This document shows, piece by piece, positions 1 through 6,477 of a stretch of DNA of 60,734 nucleotides. Position 1 is the first letter of the stretch. Each line of letters begins with the position of its first letter. Source of the stretch: a virus. The stretch is from positions 1 through 60,734 of the IMG/VR virus record IMGVR_UViG_3300047558_000101; one strand, written 5' to 3'. The position numbers were made by a program, and so were the translations under genes. Under the pieces are notes generated by a model that saw only the letters and a program-made list of their open reading frames with translations, was not told where the DNA came from and did not search any database.

Positions 1-43
1 CTACTACTATCATCCCTGCCCTGCCTGCGCGCCGCCATGCCAC

Positions 44-51
44 TGTACAAT
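44..51 (+). promoter_or_regulatory. Possible -10 element (TGTACAAT)
   Basis: TACAAT at 46-51 preceded directly by TG, about 29 bases before the start codon at 80. No convincing -35 is visible 16-18 bases upstream within the window. Confidence 0.35.
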
Positions 52-79
52 TAAGGTACTAACTTACTGGAGATTCACC

Positions 80-163
80 ATGAAAGACTTGATCACTGCA
101 CTCACCATCGCCGCCGCACTCGTCGTGCTCGCACTTGAATACTTCGATGTGCTGGTGCGCTGA
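80..163 (+). CDS. Small single-span membrane peptide (27 aa)
   Basis: A 27-codon reading frame starting with ATG seven bases after a good ribosome site (CTGGAGATT, 68-76). The peptide MKDLITALTIAAALVVLALE continues to a short charged tail, so it is a single hydrophobic helix that should insert in the inner membrane. Its leader matches the repeated leader element found before several other genes here, which supports real translation. Function unknown. A 5-bp hairpin with a UUCG loop follows at 168-181. Confidence 0.6.
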   Translation: MKDLITALTIAAALVVLALEYFDVLVR

Positions 164-167
164 GCCA

Positions 168-181
168 TGCCCTTCGGGGCA
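168..181 (+). terminator. Weak UUCG hairpin after the 27-aa gene
   Basis: TGCCC (168-172), TTCG loop, GGGCA (177-181). There is no U-tract, so it is at best an mRNA 3' end or stability element. Confidence 0.3.
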
Positions 182-261
182 ACCCTACTACTATCATGTC
201 TGCCACGCTCCAGTATGCGTCGGGCCGCGCCATGGGCCTCTACTACTATCATGCGGCGGGC

Positions 262-277
262 TAATTCTGTGGGATTA
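262..277 (-). repeat. TAATCCC palindrome, variant copy (inverted)
   Basis: On the minus strand this reads TAATCCCACAGAATTA, one base from the TAATCCCACGGAATTA variant at 2125. It lies upstream of the promoter of the 388 gene and is the only copy in inverted orientation. Confidence 0.6.
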
Positions 278-301
278 AATTACGGGCTTACCCGCCAGTT
301 G

Positions 302-310
302 TGTTATACT
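302..310 (+). promoter_or_regulatory. Extended -10 promoter for the 388 gene
   Basis: TGTTATACT is an extended -10 (TG, one base, TATACT). No good -35 is seen. Transcription would start near 317, leaving a leader of about 70 bases that ends in the repeated element at 360-383. Confidence 0.5.
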
Positions 311-359
311 TGTTTCCAAGTTGAAAGGGATTTCAACCCGCCGCCGGTGCTTACCGGTT

Positions 360-383
360 AACTTGTTCACTTATTGGAGATTT
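360..383 (+). promoter_or_regulatory. Repeated leader element, copy b
   Basis: ACTTGTTCACTTATTGGAG followed by ATTT, directly before the ATG at 388. It contains the Shine-Dalgarno GGAG. Related copies lie at 58, 1850, 5349, 9147, 10759 and 12376. Confidence 0.75.
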
Positions 384-387
384 CATC

Positions 388-1026
388 ATGGCAAAAGCAA
401 AAGCCCCCGCCGCAACTATTGTTGCAACCCGTATTGCCGCCGTTGGCACATTGATCAACGAAGCTGGCCAAGCCGCCAGCACAATGTTGGCAAAATGCAA
501 AGAAGCGGCCAAAGCCGCCAGCGCACAATTGGATGCGAAAAAACCCCTAGGGGAAAGAATCGCCGCCGTTGTGGCATTGTATGCGGATGATTTCAAAGCC
601 GCTGGTCACAATGTAAAGTCACTTTTCACGGATGCGTTAACTTTGCACGCCGCCGAAGCCGCCCCCGTTGTAGTATCGGTTATCGGTAAGGACGGCAAAA
701 AAGCGGACGAAGCCACTACAGCCGCAAAAGCCGTTGATTTATCTAAGCACAATATGCGGGACGCCGCAAAACAGGTACGGGAACAAAACGGCCTAGGCCG
801 CAAAGCCGGTGCTGGACGCAAACCCGCAAAACCCGCCGCCAGCTTACCCGCCGCCCCCGATATGAAAACCGAAGCGGACGCATTTTCGGCATGGCTGGAC
901 AATTTGCCAGAGTATTTGCTGGATGCGGTTTATCACCCCCGCATTGTTGCCCGATTGATCGAAAACGGGTACCGCTTGGAAAAAGCCGTGAAAGGCACCA
1001 AGATCACCGGCAAAGCCAGCGCCTAA
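388..1026 (+). CDS. Ala/Lys-rich protein, possible DNA-binding
   Basis: 212 residues, strongly biased to alanine and lysine, with no family I recognise. The N-terminal ~60 residues are helical and Ala-rich. Around residues 125-145 is a basic, flexible stretch (GLGRKAGAGRKPAKPAA) like an AT-hook or histone-type linker. The C-terminal ~65 residues (DAFSAWLDNLPEYLLDAVYH...) look like a small folded domain. The gene stands alone with its own promoter and a perfect terminator, between two groups of CTACTACTATCATGC repeats and beside the candidate origin. That position suits a DNA-binding or origin protein, but this is inference. GCC and CCC codons are noticeably dense compared with the genes that follow, possibly a sign of recent transfer. 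Confidence 0.75.
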   Translation: MAKAKAPAATIVATRIAAVGTLINEAGQAASTMLAKCKEAAKAASAQLDAKKPLGERIAAVVALYADDFKAAGHNVKSLFTDALTLHAAEAAPVVVSVIGKDGKKADEATTAAKAVDLSKHNMRDAAKQVREQNGLGRKAGAGRKPAKPAASLPAAPDMKTEADAFSAWLDNLPEYLLDAVYHPRIVARLIENGYRLEKAVKGTKITGKASA

Positions 1027-1038
1027 GCCGCCAGCCGA

Positions 1039-1063
1039 AGCCCCCCGCAAGGGGGGCTTTTTT
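1039..1063 (+). terminator. Rho-independent terminator
   Basis: Stem AGCCCCCC (1039-1046), loop GCAA, GGGGGGCT (1051-1058), then a run of T to 1063. It ends the 388 gene as a single-gene transcript. Confidence 0.95.
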
Positions 1064-1143
1064 GCGCCCAAAATTTGCCAATACCAGACTACTATCATGC
1101 TGCGCACACTACTATCATGCGGCGGCGTTGCGTGCGTGATGGC

Positions 1144-1159
1144 TAATCCCACGGGATTA
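1144..1159 (+). repeat. TAATCCC palindrome copy
   Basis: TAATCCCACGGGATTA in the gene-free region: 7-base arms around AC. Confidence 0.9.
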
Positions 1160-1240
1160 CTCGCCACGAGTGATGTATTACCGAGGTATCGCCGACGAAT
1201 TTCAGACCACCTTGCAAACCCAAGCCCACATTGAAAAATT

Positions 1241-1704
1241 GCTGCTAAAGCCCTAGGCATGCGGGTTTGCGACACTTTAGACGATGTAGGGCGCATAGAG
1301 CCTAGGGGCACTTTTTGCTGCTATAACTTTTAATTGCGAGTAAATCCGTGAGATAAAAAAGCCTTTAAAATCAACGACTTACGGGGCTTGCACCCCCCTT
1401 TTATTTATTTATTAGTTTAATAGCTTTAGCAGATAGATTTAAGACAGGAATGTTGGAACGATTTCGGCCAGTGCCGACCGCCAAGCCCAACCCGTTACCC
1501 CCCGCCATAAAAATCTCTCTCATGCCTAAAATTGCTGCTAATCTGCTAAAGTCAGTATCCATGCGGGTTCCAGCGATTTCTATCTGCTAAAGTTATCATA
1601 TTGACATCTTTATTGCTGCTATAAACTCAACATCCTACAAAATTTCCCGACTTTTTAATCATAATTCCACGAAATTTATAAACTTGTTTGGCATCTGCTA
1701 AAGT
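1241..1704. repeat. ATCTGCTAAAGT iterons
   Basis: Exact direct copies at 1541-1552, 1582-1593 and 1693-1704; an inverted copy (CTTTAGCAGAT) at 1424-1434; a partial copy GCTGCTAAAG at 1241-1250. Irregular spacing and mixed orientation suggest binding sites for a replication or control protein. Confidence 0.75.
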
Positions 1705-1732
1705 CCAACCAACATCCTACAAAATTTCCCGA
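1629..1732 (+). repeat. 22-base exact direct repeat
   Basis: Copies at 1629-1650 and 1711-1732, beginning AACATCCTACAAAATTTCCC and ending GA, 82 bases apart. Together they flank one ATCTGCTAAAGT iteron and an AT-rich segment. Confidence 0.9.
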
Positions 1733-1761
1733 TATTTTGTTTGTAAAAACACCCCATACGC

Positions 1762-1790
1762 TTGACACGCCACGAGTATTCCGCTATAAT
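1762..1790 (+). promoter_or_regulatory. Consensus sigma70 promoter
   Basis: TTGACA (1762-1767), exactly 17 bases, TATAAT (1785-1790). Both boxes are perfect, so this is probably the main early promoter for the operon starting at 1879. The predicted start is near 1797. Confidence 0.92.
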
Positions 1791-1801
1791 GTAGTCTGTT
1801 G

Positions 1802-1816
1802 GGTCGTAAAGCGACT
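1802..1816 (+). promoter_or_regulatory. 5' leader hairpin
   Basis: GGTCG (1802-1806), five-base loop, CGACT (1812-1816): a 5-bp hairpin within the first 20 bases of the predicted transcript. A 5'-end hairpin is also seen at 5284-5311. Confidence 0.5.
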
Positions 1817-1828
1817 CAGCACCTCCCC

Positions 1829-1844
1829 TAATCCCACGGGATTA
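1829..1844 (+). repeat. TAATCCC palindrome copy
   Basis: TAATCCCACGGGATTA in the 5' leader, about 32 bases after the predicted transcription start and just before the repeated leader element. Confidence 0.95.
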
Positions 1845-1849
1845 GATTC

Positions 1850-1873
1850 ACTTGTTCACTTACTTTATGGAGT
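1850..1873 (+). promoter_or_regulatory. Repeated leader element, copy c
   Basis: ACTTGTTCACTTACT, a four-base insertion (TTAT), then GGAGTT; provides the ribosome site for the ATG at 1879. Confidence 0.7.
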
Positions 1874-1878
1874 TCACC

Positions 1879-2127
1879 ATGGCAAAAACGCTCAAGCACA
1901 ACCCCGAGCACATCACCACCTATCGCACACGATCAGGTGCAACCCAGTACCGCCCATCCGTCGCTTATGGCATGTCTCTTGCTGCACTTGACCACGGATT
2001 CTGTCTTGCATGCGGCAACGATCAACCCGGCGTCGAGCCCGATGCACGCAAATACACATGCGACCATTGCGATGCTGACAAGGTTTACGGCATCGAAGAA
2101 TTGGCCCTGATGGGTCTCTTGTTTTAA
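1879..2127 (+). CDS. Small zinc-ribbon protein
   Basis: 82 residues. Residues ~42-66 hold two CxxC pairs (CLACG and CDHC) about 19 residues apart, a zinc ribbon. An upstream in-frame ATG at 1852 exists, but the GGAG at 1869-1872 fixes the start at 1879. First gene of the early operon after the consensus promoter. Its stop codon is the TAA of a TAATCCC palindrome. The role is unknown; small zinc-ribbon proteins of phages often bind nucleic acid or host proteins. Confidence 0.8.
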   Translation: MAKTLKHNPEHITTYRTRSGATQYRPSVAYGMSLAALDHGFCLACGNDQPGVEPDARKYTCDHCDADKVYGIEELALMGLLF

Positions 2128-2140
2128 TCCCACGGAATTA
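2125..2140 (+). repeat. TAATCCC palindrome copy at gene junction
   Basis: TAATCCCACGGAATTA. The first three bases are the stop codon of the zinc-ribbon gene, and the last bases run into AAGGA, the ribosome site of the next gene. Confidence 0.92.
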
Positions 2141-2151
2141 AGGAATTCGTT

Positions 2152-2796
2152 ATGTCAAATTCACACGCAACAGTCGGCAAGCAGTTCGGCAAACTTAAAG
2201 CATGCAATGGCTCACGGATGAGCTCAGCACTTGTCGTGACACCCGGCCCACACAACGACGATATGGCCATCCATGCCAACAGGGTGTTTTACCGAGTGCA
2301 AGACGGCATCAGTTATCGCACCCCGGTTGCACGCATCATGCGCAATGCCCACACCAAAGAAAACGAGCTATGGCTCACATCACGATATTACTCGTCAAGC
2401 ACTCAGCGTCACAAAGGTTATTTCCGTGATGGGTTCGTCGCCGCTGGCAACAGCCCAGACAACATATACATAACCCCCGTGGTTGACCAACTGCTACACC
2501 GCCACAACCCAGACATCGTGCGCAACTCCATCGGGTTCGTCAACTGCATGCTCAAAGAGGTGGACAAGCCACGACTGCGTGAGGCTACCCGCAGGGGCAC
2601 CATCGACAGCTGTATTCACCATGCCGAGCGTGTCATGCACAACTTCACCCACAAGATACCGCTCGACCTGATTGACGCCGACGCCTATTACGACCTGCAA
2701 GCCATGATGGGCTTTTTACACAATCTCAAGAACGAGCCAGACATTGACGCCGTGCGTGCCGCTGTCAAGGGTCACTTTGCTTTATTGGAGGGTTAA
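2152..2796 (+). CDS. Hypothetical early protein (214 aa)
   Basis: 214 residues, no recognised family. Mixed composition, soluble, no membrane segment. ATG is preceded by AAGGAATTCGTT right after the palindrome. It is followed two bases later by the next gene, so the two are co-translated. It ends in TTATTGGAGG, which doubles as the ribosome site for the next start. Confidence 0.78.
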   Translation: MSNSHATVGKQFGKLKACNGSRMSSALVVTPGPHNDDMAIHANRVFYRVQDGISYRTPVARIMRNAHTKENELWLTSRYYSSSTQRHKGYFRDGFVAAGNSPDNIYITPVVDQLLHRHNPDIVRNSIGFVNCMLKEVDKPRLREATRRGTIDSCIHHAERVMHNFTHKIPLDLIDADAYYDLQAMMGFLHNLKNEPDIDAVRAAVKGHFALLEG

Positions 2797-2798
2797 TC

Positions 2799-3182
2799 AT
2801 GGGATACCGGTCAGAAGTCAAATACATTCTGTTGTTCAGCACTGAAGAACAGATCAACACTTTCAGGGCACATGCCCAGCTCACACTCGGCGACACCGAT
2901 GGTGGCAGGGAGATACTCGACCAGATGGACATACAAGTGATGGACTACGACACCGAGTTCAAGCACCGGCTGTATGTGTCGTGGGACGATGTAAAGTGGT
3001 ACGAGTCGTACCCGTGGGTACAGGTGCAAGAGGGGCTCATGGACTATGTGGGCGAGATGGATGGGTGCGCCTATGCGTTTGCCCGTTCGGGTGAGGAGCA
3101 TGGCGATGTTGAGACAAAAGCCAGCGACAACATCCACTTCTATGACTATATGGATGTACGCACCAGCGTAGATTTTGTTTGA
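2799..3182 (+). CDS. Hypothetical acidic early protein (127 aa)
   Basis: 127 residues, acidic, rich in Tyr/Trp/Asp, with no recognised family. The start MGYRSEVKYILLFSTEEQI resembles a beta strand and helix of a small alpha-beta fold. Strong GGAGG ribosome site overlapping the previous gene end. Position suggests a host-takeover role, which is speculation. Confidence 0.78.
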   Translation: MGYRSEVKYILLFSTEEQINTFRAHAQLTLGDTDGGREILDQMDIQVMDYDTEFKHRLYVSWDDVKWYESYPWVQVQEGLMDYVGEMDGCAYAFARSGEEHGDVETKASDNIHFYDYMDVRTSVDFV

Positions 3183-3193
3183 GGGGAAATGCA

Positions 3194-3349
3194 ATGAATT
3201 ACAAACGACGAGCCAATGCCATCCACCCGTGGTCGATGTGGTACTGGACAACTGCGACCGAGGACTTACTCACGCTCGACAAGATGACGCTATACACATT
3301 CCGTCTGCTTGTTGACGAGGCTTTTAAAACACTTGACTGGAAGGACTAA
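3194..3349 (+). CDS. Hypothetical small protein (51 aa)
   Basis: 51 codons with GAGGGG upstream of the ATG. Aromatic-rich start (HPWSMWYWTT) and a C-terminal helix. The stop codon TAA at 3347 is the first triplet of a TAATCCC palindrome whose centre supplies the next gene's ATG. No known family. Confidence 0.65.
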   Translation: MNYKRRANAIHPWSMWYWTTATEDLLTLDKMTLYTFRLLVDEAFKTLDWKD

Positions 3350-3362
3350 TCCCATGGAATTA
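3347..3362 (+). repeat. TAATCCC palindrome as stop-start junction
   Basis: TAATCCCATGGAATTA: TAA (3347-3349) ends one gene and the central ATG (3354-3356) starts the next. Confidence 0.95.
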
Positions 3363-3560
3363 AACATCACATTCACCGAGCTCGCTCTGTTCTGCTGGGC
3401 GATCATCGCCACCGCTGGTGCGTTCAAATACTCAGACGAGGCGCGCACTGCCAAGCGCATGCTGTCGATCTTCACTGAGGACGAGAGCGTGCGCAACCAA
3501 GTGTTGCATGCACATGCCGAGTTCAAAGCCAAGGTCGAGGCGTGGAGGGCTAACTCGTGA
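3354..3560 (+). CDS. Small membrane protein (68 aa)
   Basis: 68 residues starting at the ATG inside the palindrome; GGAAGGA at 3339-3345 is the likely ribosome site. Residues ~5-22 (TFTELALFCWAIIATAGA) form one membrane segment, and the rest is a charged helix. Its stop overlaps the GTG of the next gene (GTGA). Confidence 0.7.
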   Translation: MELNITFTELALFCWAIIATAGAFKYSDEARTAKRMLSIFTEDESVRNQVLHAHAEFKAKVEAWRANS

Positions 3561-3757
3561 AGCGAAAGCCAAGCCAAGCGACGCTAGCGATAGCGTTCAA
3601 GCAAGCGCAAGATGTAATGAATACGCTCGAGCCCGTGTTCGAGCGTGGCGACATCGACGAAGAACAGTTCAAACAGGCCGTGTATTTGTACACACAAGCA
3701 GTGCTGTCACGAGCACGCATCACCTCACTTCAATCAGTCAGGAGTAAATTCCAATGA
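3557..3757 (+). CDS. Hypothetical small helical protein (66 aa)
   Basis: 66 residues with a GTG start that overlaps the previous stop, a junction style repeated at 13483, 14194 and 20513. Helical, basic N-terminus, no known family. Ends in ATGA overlap with the next gene. Confidence 0.7.
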   Translation: MKRKPSQATLAIAFKQAQDVMNTLEPVFERGDIDEEQFKQAVYLYTQAVLSRARITSLQSVRSKFQ

Positions 3758-4140
3758 ACGCCGCATTTTTTAAGACATCCATGCTATTGCGTGTAGCAAA
3801 GAAAGAGCTGTCGTGGGTTAATCCCATGGGATTATGCCAAGCCATTGGTGTGACGGCACACAAACTCGCTTGTTTAGGTGCAATACTCACAGCAAACGAA
3901 CTCGAAATACTTATCGAACACCGCATTCAACCCTTCGCCTATGCACACAGCTGGCTTGGGTGGAAGATGACATACCCACAGTACAAACTCAAAGACCTTG
4001 AGAAGTGGCCAAGCTGTGTGTGGGACAGAGCGTGCGACTGGGGCAACGATGTGCGCAACAACAACCCGATGGGGTTGCAAGCATGGCGACATGCGTGGCT
4101 AGATAAATTGATCGCTGAGTTTGAAGCGAAGGGAGATTGA
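3754..4140 (+). CDS. Hypothetical Trp-rich protein with two NPMGL peptides (128 aa)
   Basis: 128 residues, Trp-rich, no recognised family. It contains NPMGL twice: at ~residue 23, encoded by a perfect TAATCCCATGGGATTA palindrome (3819-3834), and at ~residue 104, encoded by CAACCCGATGGGGTTG (4062-4077), which looks like a decayed copy. The palindrome is thus tolerated, or used, in frame. Start ATG overlaps the previous stop. Confidence 0.75.
   Translation: MNAAFFKTSMLLRVAKKELSWVNPMGLCQAIGVTAHKLACLGAILTANELEILIEHRIQPFAYAHSWLGWKMTYPQYKLKDLEKWPSCVWDRACDWGNDVRNNNPMGLQAWRHAWLDKLIAEFEAKGD
3819..3834 (+). repeat. TAATCCC palindrome copy inside a gene
   Basis: Perfect 16-base palindrome TAATCCCATGGGATTA in frame inside the 3754 gene, encoding NPMGL. 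Confidence 0.95.
4062..4077 (+). repeat. Degenerate palindrome copy
   Basis: CAACCCGATGGGGTTG also encodes NPMGL. DNA similarity to the consensus is weak; it may be a decayed copy or chance. Confidence 0.4.
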
Positions 4141-4141
4141 G

Positions 4142-4351
4142 ATGAGTAAAGTTTTAGATTCGATCTGGTTCACACCGATGGGTGGTGCGTGCATCGGTGT
4201 CGTTGCAGTCGAGACCGAGTTCGATGGCCTTTGCTTTTATATCGGCCTTGGTGCTGGTGTTGACGAGGCACGGGATGCACAACATATTGCAGAGCGTGGC
4301 GCAAGATTCCCTTACGCCGCTGGTGTTGAATTATTGGGGGTAGAGATATGA
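4142..4351 (+). CDS. Hypothetical protein (69 aa)
   Basis: 69 residues. The ATG at 4142 follows GGGAGATTGAG and is preferred over an in-frame ATG at 4121 inside the previous gene. The sequence MSKVLDSIWFTPMGGACIGV and Gly-rich middle suggest a compact beta-rich fold. No known family. ATGA overlap with the next gene. Confidence 0.7.
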   Translation: MSKVLDSIWFTPMGGACIGVVAVETEFDGLCFYIGLGAGVDEARDAQHIAERGARFPYAAGVELLGVEI

Positions 4352-4953
4352 GCAAAGATATTTACCAAAGCGAGACCTACGAGCACAAGAATGGGCTCAA
4401 GTACCATGTGTGCTGGTACCAAGACTATGACTCACAATCGCCACTGGAGTGGTCGGACTGCCACGGCGTGACCGAGCGCATGGACTGGAACCCCACCAAT
4501 GCAGAGCAGCTCGAGCAACACATCGCTGACTGTGAGCCCGAGGTTGAGGAGGTTGCACGACTGACGCTCATGCGCCAGCTATGCCGACCATCTAACTATT
4601 ACGACACAGGGCTGTATTACGATGTGCTCACCTCGTTGCACAATGCAAAGACTGAGTGGGGTTGCAAGACCCATGAAGATTGTGTCGCCGCTGTAGAGCG
4701 TGACTTCGCTTACCTCAAGGGCTGGTACGACAACGACTGGTTCTGGTTGACCATCGGCGTGGCACCGATAGACGAGGACGGCGAGCCCATCGAAGATGAT
4801 CGTGAATATTGTGGCGGGTATGAGAGCACCATACTCAACAACGACGATGACAACAAAGCATGGCGCATCGAGGTGATCGAGAATCAGATCGCTGAGGTCG
4901 AGTGGACGAGGCGCAAGAGCATACACAAAAACCAGCTGGAGTTGGCGTTATGA
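4348..4953 (+). CDS. Hypothetical acidic protein (201 aa)
   Basis: 201 residues, very acidic in the middle (DEDGEPIEDDREY), rich in Trp and Tyr. Acidic DNA-mimic proteins of phages have a similar composition, but no specific motif supports that role. Joined to both neighbours by 4-base overlaps. Confidence 0.75.
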   Translation: MSKDIYQSETYEHKNGLKYHVCWYQDYDSQSPLEWSDCHGVTERMDWNPTNAEQLEQHIADCEPEVEEVARLTLMRQLCRPSNYYDTGLYYDVLTSLHNAKTEWGCKTHEDCVAAVERDFAYLKGWYDNDWFWLTIGVAPIDEDGEPIEDDREYCGGYESTILNNDDDNKAWRIEVIENQIAEVEWTRRKSIHKNQLELAL

Positions 4954-5258
4954 GTAGACGATCGAACCGACGAAGCAAGGCCAAGCGTGCCCAAGCCTTA
5001 CTATCATGCCGCGCCGAGCTCGTGCTGTTGTATGACGGCGAGCGGATGCCCGACCACTACCTCGAGTGCGGGCTCACTGCAACGCGTGAGCTGATCAGCA
5101 TGAAAAAGTATTTGATCTGGAACGGATTCACACGACCATCTGGTTCAGTACCACTGAGCGCATACCAAGCCCAACTTGACATTGCTGCGAAGCAGTTGCA
5201 AAACGACCTCGACAGGGAACTCATCCGATCGTTGATGACCCCTTCACTTGACAAGTAG
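4950..5258 (+). CDS. Hypothetical basic protein (102 aa)
   Basis: 102 residues with a highly basic start (MSRRSNRRSKAKRAQALL) that could bind nucleic acid, then a helical body. The ATG at 4950 overlaps the previous stop. A CTATCATGC left-end repeat falls inside (4998-5009). The gene end contains the -35 of the next promoter (5248). Confidence 0.72.
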   Translation: MSRRSNRRSKAKRAQALLSCRAELVLLYDGERMPDHYLECGLTATRELISMKKYLIWNGFTRPSGSVPLSAYQAQLDIAAKQLQNDLDRELIRSLMTPSLDK

Positions 5259-5276
5259 CGGGTATCCTGCTACAAT
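5248..5276 (+). promoter_or_regulatory. Near-consensus sigma70 promoter
   Basis: TTGACA (5248-5253), 17 bases, TACAAT (5271-5276). It drives the 5374 operon, with a predicted start near 5283. Confidence 0.9.
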
Positions 5277-5283
5277 ACTACCC

Positions 5284-5311
5284 ATGAGCTGAGGAAACCG
5301 CTTCGGCTCAT
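5284..5311 (+). promoter_or_regulatory. 5'-terminal leader hairpin
   Basis: ATGAGC (5284-5289), a T-G wobble, GAGG, loop AAACCG, CTTC, GCTCAT (5306-5311): about 11 base pairs starting at the predicted first base of the transcript. Such 5' hairpins commonly protect mRNA from decay. Confidence 0.6.
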
Positions 5312-5328
5312 ACAACTGACTCATTCAC

Positions 5329-5344
5329 TAATCCCACGGGATTA
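5329..5344 (+). repeat. TAATCCC palindrome copy
   Basis: TAATCCCACGGGATTA in the 5' leader, in the same order as at 1829: promoter, hairpin, palindrome, leader element, start. Confidence 0.95.
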
Positions 5345-5348
5345 ACAC

Positions 5349-5370
5349 ACTTGTTTACTTACTGGAGATT
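5349..5370 (+). promoter_or_regulatory. Repeated leader element, copy d
   Basis: ACTTGTTTACTTACTGGAG plus ATT before the ATG at 5374; contains the ribosome site. Confidence 0.8.
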
Positions 5371-5373
5371 TTT

Positions 5374-5805
5374 ATGGAAACACTTTCACCGACAGCCCCG
5401 CTGTTCGCTTCGTTCGTGCTGGACTTAGCGAAATACATCGTGCCTCATGTTGTTGCAGAGCTCAAAGCACAGACCAACGCCGAGGGCATGGGCATGATCG
5501 CACTTGACCCCAACAACTTGGCATTGCCCGTGTACACGCTGATGCAACACGACAGCAACATCCGTGACTTCCTCACGGGGATGATTGATGGCCATTACAA
5601 CGACAACATGCGCAGCATGAGCAAAAAGATCGACGAGCTCGACAACAAGGTTGATGACTTGGAGTCCAAGGTTGATGACATGGATAGCAAAGTCGATGAC
5701 TTTGATGACGAGCTCAACGCGGTGAAGAAAAACACCCCCAAAGTTGACGCTGACGACAGCGACTTCCAAGACGCAGTCATGTCCGTACTGCGCAAAAACA
5801 TTTAA
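5374..5805 (+). CDS. Coiled-coil protein (143 aa)
   Basis: 143 residues. N-terminal half is globular. Residues ~83-115 are a heptad coiled coil with near-exact seven-residue repeats (KVDDLES, KVDDMDS, KVDDFDD), so the protein probably forms dimers or trimers. First gene of the second early operon. No known family. Confidence 0.8.
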   Translation: METLSPTAPLFASFVLDLAKYIVPHVVAELKAQTNAEGMGMIALDPNNLALPVYTLMQHDSNIRDFLTGMIDGHYNDNMRSMSKKIDELDNKVDDLESKVDDMDSKVDDFDDELNAVKKNTPKVDADDSDFQDAVMSVLRKNI

Positions 5806-5815
5806 GGAGCAAACC

Positions 5816-6298
5816 ATGAAAGTTACTAAACTGCAAAAAGAAGCCATCGTTCGTGCCATCATGAATGATGTACCCAAGCCAAACAAGGCCACGCGCCATG
5901 CCAAAGTGCAAGCTGCGCTGGTCAAGGCCATGTCACCCGAGTGCCGCAAACTCTATGGCAAACGCCCTGACATCTTCACATCCGAGCACACAGGCGACAT
6001 CACCTATGACGGATGCAACTGGGCACTGCGCCATGTGATCATCGGCGACGCACCCAAAGAGAAACTGAAAGAAATCCTCGAGCCATACAAAGCCGAGGAC
6101 GAGAAATTCTACGAGGCCAAGCGCAACCTGACCAACGCCATCATGGCGTGCACCACGCTCAAAGCCTTGGAGACAACTTTCCCTGAGTTCAAAAAGTATT
6201 TCCCCACTGAGACACAACCCACCAAGAACTTGCCAGCACTTGCCAATGTGGTCGCTGACCTGAGCAAACTCGGCTGGCCGAAGGGAGAGAAAAAATGA
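5816..6298 (+). CDS. Hypothetical protein (160 aa)
   Basis: 160 residues. The ATG at 5816 follows AAGGAGCAAACC and is preferred over an in-frame ATG at 5744. Helical, basic, no membrane segment, no known family. Ends in an ATGA overlap. Confidence 0.75.
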   Translation: MKVTKLQKEAIVRAIMNDVPKPNKATRHAKVQAALVKAMSPECRKLYGKRPDIFTSEHTGDITYDGCNWALRHVIIGDAPKEKLKEILEPYKAEDEKFYEAKRNLTNAIMACTTLKALETTFPEFKKYFPTETQPTKNLPALANVVADLSKLGWPKGEKK

Positions 6299-6477
6299 GC
6301 GACATCATCAACATCGACAGCTACGAGCCCGACTACACCCACACCTGCGAGGTGTGTGGTGCCAACCATGTTGTCACCGGCGTGAAGGATGGCAAGGTGG
6401 TGTACCAAGGCGAGATGTGTGGCGTGTGTACATGGGGCGAGAGCGCCATGCGTGACCCGAAGGAGTGGAACAAATGA
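6295..6477 (+). CDS. Small zinc-binding protein (60 aa)
   Basis: 60 residues with CEVCG near residue 18 and CGVC near residue 43, a four-cysteine zinc ribbon. Strong coupling to both neighbours. Probable nucleic-acid or protein adaptor; function unknown. Confidence 0.75.
   Translation: MSDIINIDSYEPDYTHTCEVCGANHVVTGVKDGKVVYQGEMCGVCTWGESAMRDPKEWNK

Larger units (their letters stand above)
1..1120 (+). repeat. CTACTACTATCATGC direct repeats (left-end set)
   Basis: Near-identical copies of CTACTACTATCATGC lie at 1-13 (diverging after TCAT), 185-198, 240-253, 1088-1100 and 1108-1120, all in the same orientation. A further copy (TTACTATCATGC) lies at 4998-5009 inside a gene. They flank the first two genes and cluster at the window edge, so they may be iterons, a packaging signal or protein-binding sites. 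The role is inferred; the repetition is seen directly. Confidence 0.8.
1064..1761. other. Gene-free, repeat-rich region (candidate origin)
   Basis: About 700 bases with no convincing gene. Contents: two CTACTACTATCATGC copies (1088, 1108), one TAATCCC palindrome (1144), the ATCTGCTAAAGT iterons, the 22-base direct repeat, and AT-rich stretches (about 1400-1440, 1640-1690). Dense iterons beside AT-rich DNA are typical of replication origins. The assignment is inferred. Confidence 0.55.

Noticed and set aside
167-361. Reading frame of 64 codons after the 27-aa gene
   Set aside because: No ribosome site, contains the repeats and the -10 of the next gene; likely chance.
844-1311. Long minus-strand reading frame across the end of the 388 gene and the repeats
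   Set aside because: It runs through a perfect terminator and the repeat region, has no ribosome site, and its protein looks like random translation.
1383-1404. GGGG/CCCC stem followed by T-rich DNA as a terminator
   Set aside because: Only four base pairs with a long loop and no gene in front of it.
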